35,642 nt of DNA from JALSHZ01 sp964614535 (lineage in GTDB: Bacteria; Pseudomonadota; Gammaproteobacteria; UWMA-0217), in NCBI GenBank assembly GCA_964614535.1, contig CAZTOZ010000079.1, positions 1 to 35,642 on the forward strand. The letters are read 5' to 3'. This document shows positions 7,966 through 15,174 of the stretch, in pieces. Each line of letters opens with the position of its first letter. The first letter of the stretch is position 1. The translations under genes were made by a program, and so were the position numbers. The notes beneath the pieces were generated by a model that did not search any database, was not told the origin of the DNA, and was given only the letters and a program-made list of their open reading frames with translations.

Positions 7966-7995
7966 AATATAAACTGTGCGGACCCGCTTTGCCAA
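7966..7995 (-). promoter_or_regulatory. Sigma70-type promoter for the leuA operon
   Basis: Read on the minus strand, a -35 of TTGGCA (5/6) at 7995-7990 is followed by an 18-bp spacer and a -10 of TATATT (5/6) at 7971-7966. Transcription would start near 7959, leaving a leader of about 65 nt before the leuA ATG. I see no leucine-rich leader peptide in that leader. Confidence 0.6.
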
Positions 7996-8010
7996 GTATC
8001 CACAAAGCGG
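7984..8010. repeat. 8-bp perfect inverted repeat over the leuA -35 region
   Basis: Arms CCGCTTTG (7984-7991) and CAAAGCGG (8003-8010) are exact reverse complements around 11 bases. The repeat spans the predicted leuA -35, so it could be an operator. It also lies 60 bp beyond the stop of the minus-strand coiled-coil gene and could act as its terminator hairpin. A second hairpin (GGCGGCG/CGCCGCC, 8012-8036) lies between. Neither is followed by a long T-run. Confidence 0.45.
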
Positions 8011-8070
8011 TGGCGGCGCCCGTTGCAGACGCCGCCTGCAGGCCGGAGATCAGGCCCGGGGACGGTGCCG

Positions 8071-8958
8071 TCAGCCCGCCTCGCCGTCCACCTTGCGGGC
8101 GATCGACACGATGGAACGCAACGTCCCGGAGAGCCCGTCGCGCTCGTTACGGATATCGATGATCTGGGTGGTGAGATCCTCCAGATCGGCATTGAGCACG
8201 TCGAGCTGATGCCGGTTTTCCTCGTTCTCTTTCTCCAGCATCGCATACCGCTCCTTCAGGCGCGTATGCTCTTCGACCAGTTGCCGCTTGCCCTCCACCT
8301 CTTTCTCGTGCAGCTTCTCCAGCGAGGTGAAGCGTGTCAACAACTCCTTCTGCTCATTGATCAGCGACTCACGACGTTCCTCGGCCTCCATCTGCTCGTG
8401 GCGCAGTCTCTCGTTGTCGGCCAGCAGTTTCTCGCTGCGGTTGTGTAACAGTTCCAGCTTCTCCTGCGCCACCGTCAGCTCGTGCTCCAGCTCTTCGACC
8501 CGCCCTTCCAGCGCGCGCATCGCCGACTCCCGCTCGGCCAGCTGCTCGGTGACGGAGCGGCGTTCCTGCTCCAGCGTCTTCTTCTCCTTGGCGAAGCGCT
8601 GCCGGTCGGCGTCCAACGCGGCACGCTCCTCCTCCAGCCCCGACTCGATGGCTCGCAGCCGCCCGGCCAGCTCGTTGCGCTCGCTCTCCACCGAACGGAG
8701 TACCTCCTCCAGCCGGGAGATCTCGCTCTTCTGCCGCGTCACCACCTGCAGGCGCCGAGCCTTGTCCGCCCGCAGATCCTTGAACTCCGCCTCGGCGCGA
8801 TCGTGATAGGCCGCCAATTCACGATTCTCGTCACGCAGACGCGCCAGTTCGTCGACCGCGGCGTTGTGCTTCATGCGGCTGGTGATCCTCCCGATCAACC
8901 ACCCGATCAGCGCCGCCACCAGCAGGCAGAGCGCAATCTCCACAATCAGGAAACTCAT
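8071..8958 (-). CDS. Single-pass membrane coiled-coil protein (module B, second gene)
   Basis: 295 residues. The N-terminal membrane helix (about 5-23) ends in LIGWLIGRITSRMKHN. A continuous Glu/Arg/Leu-rich, Pro-free stretch to about residue 275 follows, a strong long coiled-coil signature. Near the C-terminus is DLTTQIIDIRNERD (bases 8137-8178), which differs by one residue from the block in the module A protein at 3714-4556. The membrane-border sequence is also shared, while the coiled-coil middle has diverged. The ATG at 8958 overlaps the BON-OmpA stop by 4 bp (ATGA). SMC- or tropomyosin-like database hits would be expected simply from the coiled coil and would not show function. A cytoplasmic scaffold anchored next to a peptidoglycan-binding partner is a reasonable inference. 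Confidence 0.75.
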   Translation of the reverse strand: MSFLIVEIALCLLVAALIGWLIGRITSRMKHNAAVDELARLRDENRELAAYHDRAEAEFKDLRADKARRLQVVTRQKSEISRLEEVLRSVESERNELAGRLRAIESGLEEERAALDADRQRFAKEKKTLEQERRSVTEQLAERESAMRALEGRVEELEHELTVAQEKLELLHNRSEKLLADNERLRHEQMEAEERRESLINEQKELLTRFTSLEKLHEKEVEGKRQLVEEHTRLKERYAMLEKENEENRHQLDVLNADLEDLTTQIIDIRNERDGLSGTLRSIVSIARKVDGEAG

Positions 8959-10064
8959 TGATCCTTCTCCTCCAATATGATGTCGATGCGGCGGTTCCTT
9001 GCCCGCCCCTCCGCCGTCGCATTGTCCGCGACCGGCTCACTCTCCCCCGCCCCGCGGGTGCGGATACGGGTCGCATCGATGCCCCGGGCGACGAGAAAGT
9101 CACCCACCGCCACCGCCCGCGCCTCGCTCAAACGCTGGTTGGCATCGGCGGGGCCGCGATCATCGGTGTGGCCGACGATGGTGACGACGCTGCCGGGACA
9201 GCCACGCAACATCCCGGCGAGCTTTTCGAGCAATGCAATGGAATCCCCGTGAAGACGGGCGCTGCCATTGGCAAAGCGAACGTTGCCCGAGGCCGCCAAC
9301 GCCGCGTCCACCTGTGCCTGACACTGGCCGAGTACCGCCGGCGCTTCAGCCTCGACGGCTTCGCCAGCCCCGCTCGTTTCGGCCTCCCCGGCCCCCACCG
9401 ACGCAGGCTCCGGCTCCACCTGCCCGACGGCCATGACCAGCTCGTAACCCAGTCCCAGAAAGGGGCCGAAACGCGCCCGGATCACCTCTTCCGCCTCGGC
9501 GGACGAGAGCTGGCCCGAAACGACGATCCGATCCGGGCCGATCTCGATCCGACCGCTGTCGAGATCGGCCAGGGCGGCGACCGCCGAGGTCATCAGCTCG
9601 GGGGCTCCCTTCAAATGGACCTGCCCGCTCTGCAGACCGCTCGCATCGATGTCGAAAGCCGCCAGCTCCGGCGCCTCGGCCAGCCGCTCCGCTGCGGCGG
9701 CGGGCGGTACCATGCCCTGCAGGACGATCGGCCCGTCGGGAGCAGCGCGCGCGGCGACGAAACGTGGCTCGGGCGAGGGGGCGACCGGTGCCGCCGCGGC
9801 TTCGAGCCGAACCGAGCGGACGCCATCGATCCCGCGCAACGCCGCCAGCAGCTCACCCCCGTCATCATCCGGCGGCACCCCCCGAACCAAGATATCGCGA
9901 CCATCGATCTCGACCCCCGCCCAGGCGGCATCGAGCCGCGACGCCGTCTCCATCGCGCGCGCCCGCAGCTTCGCTTCGATGCGCGGCGCATTGACCGCCA
10001 CACACAAGGCAATGACGCCCAACAGCGCCAACAGACCAACCACTTTGACCGTGAGAGGCTTCAT
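8955..10064 (-). CDS. BON-OmpA envelope protein (module B, first gene)
   Basis: 369 residues. One N-terminal membrane helix (about 6-24, VKVVGLLALLGVIALCVAV) precedes a BON domain (about 45-90; VEIDGRDILVRGVPPD, GVRSVRLE). Further BON-like strands follow (PIVLQGMVPP; RIVVSGQLSSAEAEEVI), then an Ala/Glu-rich linker and a C-terminal OmpA-like domain (about 255-365). That domain has FANGSARLHGDS, VTIVGHTDDRGPADANQRLS and GRARNRRIDI, which supply the Asp and Arg that bind diaminopimelate in peptidoglycan. The order helix-BON-OmpA is that of mycobacterial ArfA/OmpATb (Rv0899). The helix looks uncleaved, so the protein probably links the inner membrane to the cell wall. ATG 10064 is chosen to match the paralogue; a TTG at 10082 is an in-frame alternative. 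Confidence 0.85.
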   Translation of the reverse strand: MKPLTVKVVGLLALLGVIALCVAVNAPRIEAKLRARAMETASRLDAAWAGVEIDGRDILVRGVPPDDDGGELLAALRGIDGVRSVRLEAAAAPVAPSPEPRFVAARAAPDGPIVLQGMVPPAAAAERLAEAPELAAFDIDASGLQSGQVHLKGAPELMTSAVAALADLDSGRIEIGPDRIVVSGQLSSAEAEEVIRARFGPFLGLGYELVMAVGQVEPEPASVGAGEAETSGAGEAVEAEAPAVLGQCQAQVDAALAASGNVRFANGSARLHGDSIALLEKLAGMLRGCPGSVVTIVGHTDDRGPADANQRLSEARAVAVGDFLVARGIDATRIRTRGAGESEPVADNATAEGRARNRRIDIILEEKDQ

Positions 10065-10082
10065 GCCAATTGTTGTCTCCAA

Positions 10083-10594
10083 ATTCTTCTTGTCTGAATT
10101 TCACCCCGCTGCCATCGAGGGCCTGCGCCACCACGACGGCATGTGGCGGCGCCACAAACCGGTCGCGCATGGCGAACGACCACCTGGTCGATTCAACGAG
10201 GATTCCGGAATATTCCTTGGAATGACCAGCACCCACCTGGAAGAAACGGCGTGGGTACCGAAGCATCGATATGCGTGATTACGCGATCCCTGACGCTGGA
10301 TTCGGTGACTCGTAGAGAAAACGGATGGTGAAGCAACCCCCGAATATCGTCTTGTCGACAGCCGGCGGCCCCGCGTCAGGCGGACGGCCGCCAAACGCCA
10401 CCGGTCGGACAAATCTAAGCCTTATCGACGAGGGGTTCAAGGCAAGCCTGTAAAGTAATGTAGCCGCCACTGCGGCCGATGGTGGCGAGATGCGGTTCAC
10501 GCGCCCGCCGTCGGCGGAACCCCCGACGGGGAACTCCGACGACCTTCACGGCACTAACAGCCAACGACTTTCACAACGCAACGGACCGTGACGC
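10083..10594. other. 512-bp divergent intergenic region with several palindromes
   Basis: No convincing gene is seen here. It separates module B (minus strand) from the polysaccharide locus (plus strand) and should hold both promoters. Visible structures are a hairpin TGTGGC-GGC-GCCACA (10142-10156), back-to-back palindromes at 10202-10223 and a 7-bp-stem hairpin CCGTCGG/CCGACGG (10508-10529), about 65 bp before the deacetylase start. A possible plus-strand -10 (TAAAGT near 10453) lacks a good -35. Confidence 0.5.
10202..10223. repeat. Back-to-back palindromes ATTCCGGAAT / ATTCCTTGGAAT
   Basis: ATTCCGGAAT (10202-10211) is a perfect 10-bp palindrome. It is followed without a gap by ATTCC-TT-GGAAT (10212-10223). 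Four ATTCC/GGAAT half-sites in 22 bp, about 140 bp upstream of the BON-OmpA gene, look like a protein-binding site. I do not recognise the regulator. Confidence 0.4.
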
Positions 10595-11668
10595 ATGGCG
10601 CTGATCAATCCCACCACCCTCAAACCCCGGCTCATGAAGAGCGCACTCAACACGCTCTACTACAGCGGTCTCTATCGCCTGCTGGAAAAAGAGTGGCGGG
10701 GCGTCGGCGCCATTTTCACGCTGCACCACGTCCGCGACGATGGAGACGCACCGGGGTTCGCCCCCAACCGGATACTCGATGTCACCACCGACTTTCTCGA
10801 CGCCACGCTGACGCAGGTGCGCCAAGCAGGCTACGACATCGTGTCGCTCGACGAGGTCCACCGCCGGCTGCGGGAGCAGGATTTCTCACGCCGCTTCGTC
10901 GCCTTCACGCTCGACGACGGCTACCTCGACAACTACCGCCTGGCCTGGCCGGTATTCAAACGTCACGGGGCCCCGTTCACCGTCTATGTGGCCACGGCCT
11001 TTCCCGACGGCGAGGCGCTGCTGTGGTGGGAGATCCTGGAACGCATCATTGCCGCCCAACCCCGGCTCACGGTCGAGCTCGACGGGCGGACCAGCCACTT
11101 CGACACCGCCACGACCGCCGGCAAGTATGCCGCCTGGGACACGATCTACCGCGCCCTTCGACGCATGCCGGAAACGGCGCAGCGCACAACCGTCGCAAGG
11201 CTGGCCGAGCAGTACGCCGTCGACACCCGGGCACACTGTCGCGCGCAGTCGATGAGCTGGGAGATCCTCCGCGAACTGGCCACGGACGAACTGGTCACCA
11301 TCGGCGCCCATACCGTCAATCATTACGCCCTCGCCAAACTCCCCGAGGCGGCGGTCATCGAGGAAGTGACCCGCTCGCGGGAGATCATCGAACAACGGAT
11401 CGGCCAACGGCCCGAACACTTCTCCTACCCCTATGGCGACGAGCGCTCGGCCGCCGGCCGTGAGTTCCGCCTCGTCGAGTCGCTCGGCTTCAAGACCGCC
11501 ACCACCACCCGCAAGGCCATGCTCTATCCGGAGCACGCCGACCATCTGACGGCATTGCCACGCATCTCGCTCAACGGGGAGTATCAGTCACCCCACTACA
11601 CCCGGCTGTTCCTCAGCGGCGCGCCGTTTGCGTTGAGCAACCGCTTCCAGCGACTGGTGGTCAACTGA
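10595..11668 (+). CDS. Polysaccharide deacetylase family protein (NodB/CE4)
   Basis: 357 residues, no signal peptide. The NodB-homology domain begins after an N-terminal region (GAIFTLHHVR). Motif 1 is FTLDDGYLDN (about residues 103-112; Asp pair for base catalysis and metal binding). Motif 2 is IGAHTVNHYALAKL (about 237-250; two metal-binding His). Motif 3 is FSYPYGDE. The C-terminal RLVESLGFKTATTT is the usual end of the fold. CE4 enzymes remove N-acetyl groups from amino sugars. A homologue without a signal sequence in an exopolysaccharide locus probably acts on a cytoplasmic lipid-linked intermediate, or is exported by an unseen route. It is the first plus-strand gene of the locus. The Shine-Dalgarno sequence at the ATG is weak (GGACCG). 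Confidence 0.85.
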   Translation: MALINPTTLKPRLMKSALNTLYYSGLYRLLEKEWRGVGAIFTLHHVRDDGDAPGFAPNRILDVTTDFLDATLTQVRQAGYDIVSLDEVHRRLREQDFSRRFVAFTLDDGYLDNYRLAWPVFKRHGAPFTVYVATAFPDGEALLWWEILERIIAAQPRLTVELDGRTSHFDTATTAGKYAAWDTIYRALRRMPETAQRTTVARLAEQYAVDTRAHCRAQSMSWEILRELATDELVTIGAHTVNHYALAKLPEAAVIEEVTRSREIIEQRIGQRPEHFSYPYGDERSAAGREFRLVESLGFKTATTTRKAMLYPEHADHLTALPRISLNGEYQSPHYTRLFLSGAPFALSNRFQRLVVN

Positions 11669-12026
11669 CCACCGTGGCCACACCCCACCGGATTGAACTC
11701 TTGCCCGCCACGACTGTCTGATCGCCTGTAAGCCCGGGATTCCCCCCGGCCATCCGGTCGTGGCGGCGAATCGGTGGGCAGGGGGCTCCCCCGACCATCC
11801 AGCTCGCGCGGCAGATGACGGCACCAACGAAGTCACGCCATCGGCGCGAGCCCGACCCGGCGATTGGAGCGCAGGCGTGAGCCGGCATTTCAATACAGCG
11901 CGACAGCCTGCGATACGGAAACGGCGCGGCTGTCGAACAAGCAAACACACCCCGGCAGACCCGTCGCCCGAAAAAGCCGGGCGCTTTCATTTGGCCAGTG
12001 TCAACCAAATACTCAGGAGTCAATCG
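11669..12026. other. 358-bp gap before the initiating transferase; one leader hairpin
   Basis: No gene is recognised. The only clear structure is the hairpin at 11965-11983. A strong Shine-Dalgarno (CAGGAG) precedes the ATG at 12027. I looked for a c-di-GMP riboswitch core and did not find one. Confidence 0.4.
11965..11983 (+). terminator. Hairpin CGCCCG-N7-CGGGCG in the leader of the transferase gene
   Basis: A 6-bp GC stem around AAAAAGC is followed by GCTTTCATTT, a broken T-rich stretch. This resembles an intrinsic terminator about 43 bp upstream of the ATG at 12027 and about 300 bp after the deacetylase stop. It could end upstream transcripts or work as an attenuator for the gene that follows. 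Confidence 0.45.
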
Positions 12027-13481
12027 ATGCAACATGGATTTCTCGATCAAACGCGTCAGTCACCCGGCAACCTACGAATCCAGGAAGCCCACATCAGCGG
12101 TATCGTCGCCATCGCCGACTTCCTGTTGATCGCATCGCTGGGGCTGCTGACGGCTACCTTCTACCCCGGCTGGGGGCAAGGCGAAGCCGATCACCTCTAT
12201 GTCGCCGCCATTTTCTTTGTCGCCGCGGTCATCGTGACCAGTCTGAAGGTGACGCACTGTTACACGCTGGAGAATCTGCGCTTTCGCGGTCGCGAGCTCA
12301 AGCGCGCGATTGGCATCTTTGCACTGGTGTTCCTGATCACCATCTCACTGGGTTTTCTGTTCAAGATATCGGACGAGTTCTCCCGCGTCTGGGTCATCGC
12401 TTGGCTGATCGCCTCGGTAACCGCCTTTGCCGCCAGCCGCGCCCTGATGCGGCCACTGATCTTCCGCATGGTGGAGAACGGGCACCTCATCCGCAACGTC
12501 GCCATCGTCGGCGGCGGCGAGCACGCCGAGGCCTTCCTCGAAAAGCTGCGCGCCAACGCCTATCCCTGGATCCATCTGGTGGGCATCTACGACGATCGCC
12601 AATCCCGACTGTCCGAGAAGCTCAGAACAGCCTTCGGCATCGCCGGCGATACCGACCGCCTGATCGAGGACGCACGCACCGGGCAGATCGACGACATCGT
12701 CATTGCACTGCCGTCGAGCCGGGTCGAGCGCATCCAGCAGATCGTCAGCAAACTCGAGGTTCTGCCGGCCAACATCAACCTCAGTCCCGACATCTCCGAG
12801 CTGGCGTTCGGCAACAGCCAACGCACCAGCTATGGCGACCTGCATCTGCTGAACCTGCGGCGGCGACCGATGGAAGGTTGGCGCCAGTTCGTGAAATTCC
12901 TCGAGGACCGCATCATCGCCGCGATCATTTTCGTGATGATCCTGCCGGTGATGGCAGTGATCGCCATTCTGATCAAGCTGGACAGCCCTGGCCCCGTCCT
13001 GTTCACGCAGAACCGCTACGGCTTCAACAACAAGCTGATCAAGGTCTACAAATTCCGCTCGATGTACAGCGACCAGACCGATGCCAACGCCGAAAAGCTG
13101 GTGACAAAAGGCGATTCCCGGATCACCAGAATCGGCGCCTTCCTGCGTCGTACCAGCCTCGACGAACTGCCACAGTTCATCAACGTGCTCAAAGGTGAAA
13201 TGTCGATCGTCGGCCCACGCCCCCACGCCCTCAAGGCGAGTGCAGCGGGACGCCTCTACGACGACATCGTCGACGACTACGCCAAGCGGCATCGGGTCAA
13301 GCCCGGAATCACCGGCTGGGCACAGATCAACGGCTGGCGTGGAGAGACCGACACCGAGGAGAAAATTCTCAAGCGGGTCGAATACGACCTGGAATATATC
13401 GAGAACTGGTCGCTGATGCTGGATCTGAAGATTATCGCCAAAACCATATTTGGCGGCTTCTCCGGCAAGAACGCCTATTGA
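12027..13481 (+). CDS. Undecaprenyl-phosphate sugar phosphotransferase (WcaJ/PglC-superfamily initiating transferase)
   Basis: 484 residues. Four or five N-terminal membrane helices (about 25-150) are followed by a Rossmann-like CoA-binding_3 segment (NVAIVGGGEHAEAFLEKL, IVIALPSSRVERIQQIV). A re-entrant helix comes next (about 295-315), then the Bac_transf catalytic domain: KVYKFRSMYSD (about 340), RRTSLDELPQFINVLKG, MSIVGPRPHA and KPGITGWAQINGWRG. These are the signatures of enzymes that move a sugar-1-phosphate from a UDP-sugar to undecaprenyl phosphate, the first membrane step of polysaccharide assembly. A much longer open frame runs upstream, but the ATG at 12027 has CAGGAG 7-8 bp upstream and starts next to the first helix. 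The likely sugar is glucose or galactose; the sequence does not settle this. Confidence 0.9.
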   Translation: MQHGFLDQTRQSPGNLRIQEAHISGIVAIADFLLIASLGLLTATFYPGWGQGEADHLYVAAIFFVAAVIVTSLKVTHCYTLENLRFRGRELKRAIGIFALVFLITISLGFLFKISDEFSRVWVIAWLIASVTAFAASRALMRPLIFRMVENGHLIRNVAIVGGGEHAEAFLEKLRANAYPWIHLVGIYDDRQSRLSEKLRTAFGIAGDTDRLIEDARTGQIDDIVIALPSSRVERIQQIVSKLEVLPANINLSPDISELAFGNSQRTSYGDLHLLNLRRRPMEGWRQFVKFLEDRIIAAIIFVMILPVMAVIAILIKLDSPGPVLFTQNRYGFNNKLIKVYKFRSMYSDQTDANAEKLVTKGDSRITRIGAFLRRTSLDELPQFINVLKGEMSIVGPRPHALKASAAGRLYDDIVDDYAKRHRVKPGITGWAQINGWRGETDTEEKILKRVEYDLEYIENWSLMLDLKIIAKTIFGGFSGKNAY

Positions 13482-13812
13482 CCCGACCGCCCAAGAAAGC
13501 CGCCCAAGCCCCCGACACAGGGGGCCAGCGGCAACGATCCGGGACGCCATCCACGATCTGCCCCGGTGAGACGACCGCACATCGTCGATGGACATCGTGC
13601 CGTACCGCCGTTATGCGGGTGCGCAGCGAAGAAGTACACCATCTCGCCAAACCACCGGGAAGGCATTCCCTGTCACCACGATCGGCAACGGCCAGAACGG
13701 TGTCTGCACACTCCCCGGCTGACAAAAAATCCGACTACTCTTCCCTTCCGGGCACGTGTACGCCACACCGACCATTCCGTGCCAACGCGAAACAGGAAGA
13801 ACCAACAGAGCA
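13482..13812. other. 331-bp gap between transferase and ligase; one candidate terminator
   Basis: No gene is seen. A 6-bp GC stem (GCCCCC-N6-GGGGGC, 13508-13525) lies 27 bp after the transferase stop and may slow or end transcription, though no T-run follows. No clear promoter for the next gene was found. Confidence 0.35.
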
Positions 13813-15051
13813 ATGAGCGCAAGCTACCACTTCGACGGCCCCATCGATATCGGGCGCTATCTGCCAGCGATGATGTTGCTCTTGATGGCCAGCAGTTCGA
13901 TCGTCGTCATCGAGCCCTCTCCGTTCGATCTGCTCACACTGTTGTTTCTCGGCATGCTGATCCCTCTCGGGCTGCGAATACCCGCGGGCATGGGCCTGGT
14001 GCTGTTCTACAGCGGGATCTTCATCCTCGGCAACATCGTTTCATTCACCGATGTGGAGAATTTCCCGGCCGCCTTCCGCTACATGGCGATCTCCATCTTC
14101 CTCTTCGTCATCTTTCTGCTCATCGCCTGCATGGTCTACCAGGATCCGGAGCGGGTCATGCCGGCCTTCTGGAAAGGCTATGTCTTTGCCGCCCTGTTGG
14201 CATCGCTGACCGGTATTCTGGCCTATTTCGATCTCATCCCCGATGCCGAGACGTTCCTCAAGTTTGGCCGCGCCAAGGGGCTGTTCAAGGACCCCAACGT
14301 CTATGCACCGTTTCTCATCGCCCCACTCTTCTACCTGGCGGCACGCTTCATCGAACTGCGGGGGTGGAAAAAATACGCCGCGCTGGCCGGGTTCGGAATA
14401 TTGACGCTAGGTACGCTGGTGGGGTTTTCACGCGGCGCCATCGGCAACCTGCTGATCGCCGCCATCTTGCTGCTGTCGATCAAGTTCGCCATCCGCCCAT
14501 CCCTGGAGCTGTTCATCCGCTATATGGTCTATGGCTCCGGCATGCTGCTGGTGATCGGCGCCCTGCTGCTGGCGGCGCTACAGACCGACCGTGTCTCCAA
14601 CATGTTGTCGGAACGCGCCAAGCTCGTCCAAAGCTATGACGTGGAAGGTTCCAGCGGCCGCTTCGTGGTACAGAAAAAGAACCTGATCCACGGCCTCTCC
14701 GATCCGCTGGGCGTGGGGCCGGGCGAGGAAGTGCTGGAATACTTCATCGAGCCCCACAACGTCTATCTCTATATCCTGACGGAGAACGGCTGGCTGGGTT
14801 TTTTCGGCTTCGTGGCCTTCATCGTCTCTGGTATCCGCCTGGGCGGGCGTTGGATTCTGCAACGCCGGGACGTCTCGGACGAATACCTCATCGTCTACGC
14901 TGTGACGGTCTCCACCGCGATCCAGAGCCTGTTGATCGACTCGATCCACTGGCGCCACCTGTTCATTCTCAACGGGGTTCTCTGGGGCCTGACACTGGCC
15001 CAGATGCGGTCGCTGCGGGGAAACCCCCTGCCCGCCCCTCGCCCCGCCTAG
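13813..15051 (+). CDS. O-antigen ligase / Wzy-like polymerase membrane protein
   Basis: 412 residues, about ten membrane helices and one larger periplasmic loop. The Wzy_C/O-antigen-ligase signature is visible: FGRAKGLFKDPNVYAPFLI, then the loop with SSGRFVVQKKNL (functional Arg), GLSDPLGVGPGEE and EPHNVYLYILTENGWLGF (catalytic-type His). Such proteins transfer or polymerise undecaprenyl-linked glycans on the periplasmic side. In an exopolysaccharide locus with a Wzc-like partner, a polymerase role is more likely than LPS ligation. ATG 13813 is chosen over 13756 because it is nearer the first helix and has AGAG and AGGAAG upstream. The gene converges with the GT4 gene after a 123-bp gap with no clear terminator. 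Confidence 0.85.
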   Translation: MSASYHFDGPIDIGRYLPAMMLLLMASSSIVVIEPSPFDLLTLLFLGMLIPLGLRIPAGMGLVLFYSGIFILGNIVSFTDVENFPAAFRYMAISIFLFVIFLLIACMVYQDPERVMPAFWKGYVFAALLASLTGILAYFDLIPDAETFLKFGRAKGLFKDPNVYAPFLIAPLFYLAARFIELRGWKKYAALAGFGILTLGTLVGFSRGAIGNLLIAAILLLSIKFAIRPSLELFIRYMVYGSGMLLVIGALLLAALQTDRVSNMLSERAKLVQSYDVEGSSGRFVVQKKNLIHGLSDPLGVGPGEEVLEYFIEPHNVYLYILTENGWLGFFGFVAFIVSGIRLGGRWILQRRDVSDEYLIVYAVTVSTAIQSLLIDSIHWRHLFILNGVLWGLTLAQMRSLRGNPLPAPRPA

Positions 15052-15174
15052 GCCGAATAGTCGTAAAGGAGGGATGGCACCCTACCGAACGGCGAAGGCG
15101 TCGCACGTGATAATCCAATGCAGCGCCCAGGTCGTCGGCCCCTGCCGTGAGCGTGACGAACCGCGGCCGTGGTT

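Noticed and set aside
7893..7995. Upstream start giving LeuA 34 extra residues
   Set aside because: The extension would begin at or before the predicted promoter and adds residues absent from the normal 513-residue family length.
6364..8448. Long plus-strand open frame opposite leuA and the coiled-coil gene
   Set aside because: High GC suppresses stops on the antisense strand. The translation is compositionally odd (Arg/Asp/His/Gly-rich) and lies over clear LeuA motifs.
11669..12026. c-di-GMP riboswitch in front of the polysaccharide transferase
   Set aside because: I looked for the conserved GEMM core in the leader and found no match; only a simple hairpin is present.
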